Shown: positions 32,836 through 33,070 of the stretch, piece after piece
Layout of the letters: each line of letters starts with the position of its first letter
How positions within the stretch are numbered: position 1 is the stretch's first letter
Origin: an uncultured bacterium
GTDB taxonomy: Bacteria; Cyanobacteriota; Vampirovibrionia; Gastranaerophilales; Gastranaerophilaceae
Direction: 5' to 3'
NCBI GenBank assembly: GCA_902777855.1
Contig: CACYVN010000015.1
Coordinates: forward strand, 1 to 33,070
Length of the DNA stretch: 33,070 bases
Made by a program: the position numbers and the translations under genes
Notes under the pieces: model-generated
Seen by the model: only the letters and a program-made list of their open reading frames with translations
What the model was told of the DNA's origin: nothing
Database searches by the model: none

Positions 32836-32873
32836 AATTAAACCCGACTAACAAAAGTTAATCGGGTTTAATT
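32836..32873. terminator. Hairpin 1 of a twin pair (terminator-like)
   Basis: Arms AATTAAACCCGA (32836-32847) and TCGGGTTTAATT (32862-32873) pair perfectly over 12 bp. Above them come one C-A mismatch and TAAC/GTTA around an AAAA loop. A-rich and T-rich bases at both ends make it terminator-like on both strands. Confidence 0.65.
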
Positions 32874-32923
32874 CGGAAAAGGTGGGATTTGTGTCACTTC
32901 GCTCGCCATCGACAGCACTCCAC

Positions 32924-32961
32924 GTTTTGCCTTTAGGGGCAAGTGTGCCACAAGGCAAAAC
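32924..32961. repeat. Nested palindrome in the GC-rich segment
   Basis: GTTTTGCCTT (32924-32933) pairs with AAGGCAAAAC (32952-32961) over 10 bp. Inside it, GGCA (32938-32941) pairs with TGCC (32946-32949). It could fold as RNA or extrude as a cruciform. Confidence 0.7.
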
Positions 32962-33026
32962 CGTTCCGGCTTTGGCTCGCTCGTTCAACCCCCACAACTG
33001 TGGCTTCGCATCCTCACCCTATCAAC

Positions 33027-33064
33027 ATTAAAACGAGAATAACAAAAGTCATTCTCGTTTTAAT
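33027..33064. terminator. Hairpin 2 of a twin pair (terminator-like)
   Basis: Arms ATTAAAACGAGAAT (33027-33040) and ATTCTCGTTTTAAT (33051-33064) pair perfectly over 14 bp, then one A-C mismatch, AC/GT and an AAAA loop. The loop core TAACAAAAGT and the following TTTAATTCGGAA are the same as in hairpin 1, while the middle of the stem is different. Confidence 0.65.
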
Positions 33065-33070
33065 TCGGAA

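Larger units (their letters stand above)
32653..33070. other. Non-coding, structured right end of the window
   Basis: I see no credible gene here. The left third (32653-32820) is AT-rich, with an extended -10 on the minus strand (TGGTATAAT, plus coordinates 32758-32766) facing left and a GGAGGG-like stretch at 32658-32664. From 32836 there are two similar hairpins flanking a segment of about 150 bases that is much richer in GC than the rest of the window and contains a nested palindrome. The segment reaches the window edge. Confidence 0.6.

Noticed and set aside
32852-33032. Open frame through the GC-rich island (contains GFVSLRSPSTALHVLPLGAS)
   Set aside because: No ATG, no ribosome site, and the frame is bounded by conserved hairpins; composition looks like translated non-coding repeat.
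32836-33064. Integron attC sites
   Set aside because: The AAC...GTT pair sits at the loop, not at the base of the stem, and the RYYYAAC / GTTRRRY core sites are absent.
1-33070. tRNA, rRNA, insertion sequences or transposases
   Set aside because: I looked for T-loop motifs, terminal inverted repeats and DDE-type proteins and saw none by eye; a dedicated search was not possible.

Overview
The window is an AT-rich, gene-dense stretch of bacterial chromosome from an organism with an outer membrane. The evidence is a type V (autotransporter) beta-barrel, Sec signal peptides and lipoprotein boxes, dapF, and the rpsF-ssb-rpsR ribosomal operon. The mix (an iron-only hydrogenase regulator-like protein, a C_GCAxxG_C_C protein, an AcsE-like pterin methyltransferase, YifB/ComM, M16 and M48 relatives, low GC) would fit an anaerobic gut bacterium such as Gastranaerophilales (non-photosynthetic Cyanobacteriota, 'Melainabacteria'). 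That assignment is inference; no rRNA is present to settle it.

Layout. 1-9506: the 3' part of a giant autotransporter adhesin with a repetitive beta-helix passenger, a barrel at about residues 2374-2629, and an unusual Lys/Pro/Val-rich tail of about 500 residues after the barrel. A 13-bp tandem duplication near the 3' end breaks the tail's frame. 9650-14217: a hydrogenase-regulator-like small protein, a cytosolic 5'-nucleotidase-family protein, a diguanylate cyclase, a membrane-anchored alpha-toroid protein (minus strand) and an unknown protein. 14260-16184: dapF, then rpsF-ssb-rpsR, ending in a strong bidirectional terminator. 16258-18607 (minus): an M48-like protein lacking the first zinc histidine, a 48-residue ORF and an M16-like protein lacking HxxEH. 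18686-21708: comM, a lipoprotein and a secreted von Willebrand A protein. 21713-26867 (minus): a probable five-gene operon (AcsE-like, TPR protein, lipoprotein, C_GCAxxG_C_C, endonuclease IV-like) followed by a small Gln-rich protein. 27093-30185: a 52-residue protein, a secreted protein made of six exact-length 20-residue YGYN repeats, and a two-component system with overlapping genes. 30334-33070: a more accessory-looking end with a small unknown gene, a toxin-like protein divergent from two related small membrane proteins, and a structured non-coding segment with twin hairpins.

The most noteworthy signals are: (i) the post-barrel tail with a thrice-repeated EKKHLEYTTRTKM motif and its frameshifting 13-bp duplication; (ii) five genes whose -10 hexamer ends exactly 6 nt before the ATG, pointing to leaderless mRNAs; (iii) two hairpins at the right end whose stems differ by compensating changes while loop and flanks are conserved; (iv) the toxin-like gene facing two small membrane proteins across a palindromic promoter region; and (v) two protease-family proteins that have lost catalytic residues.
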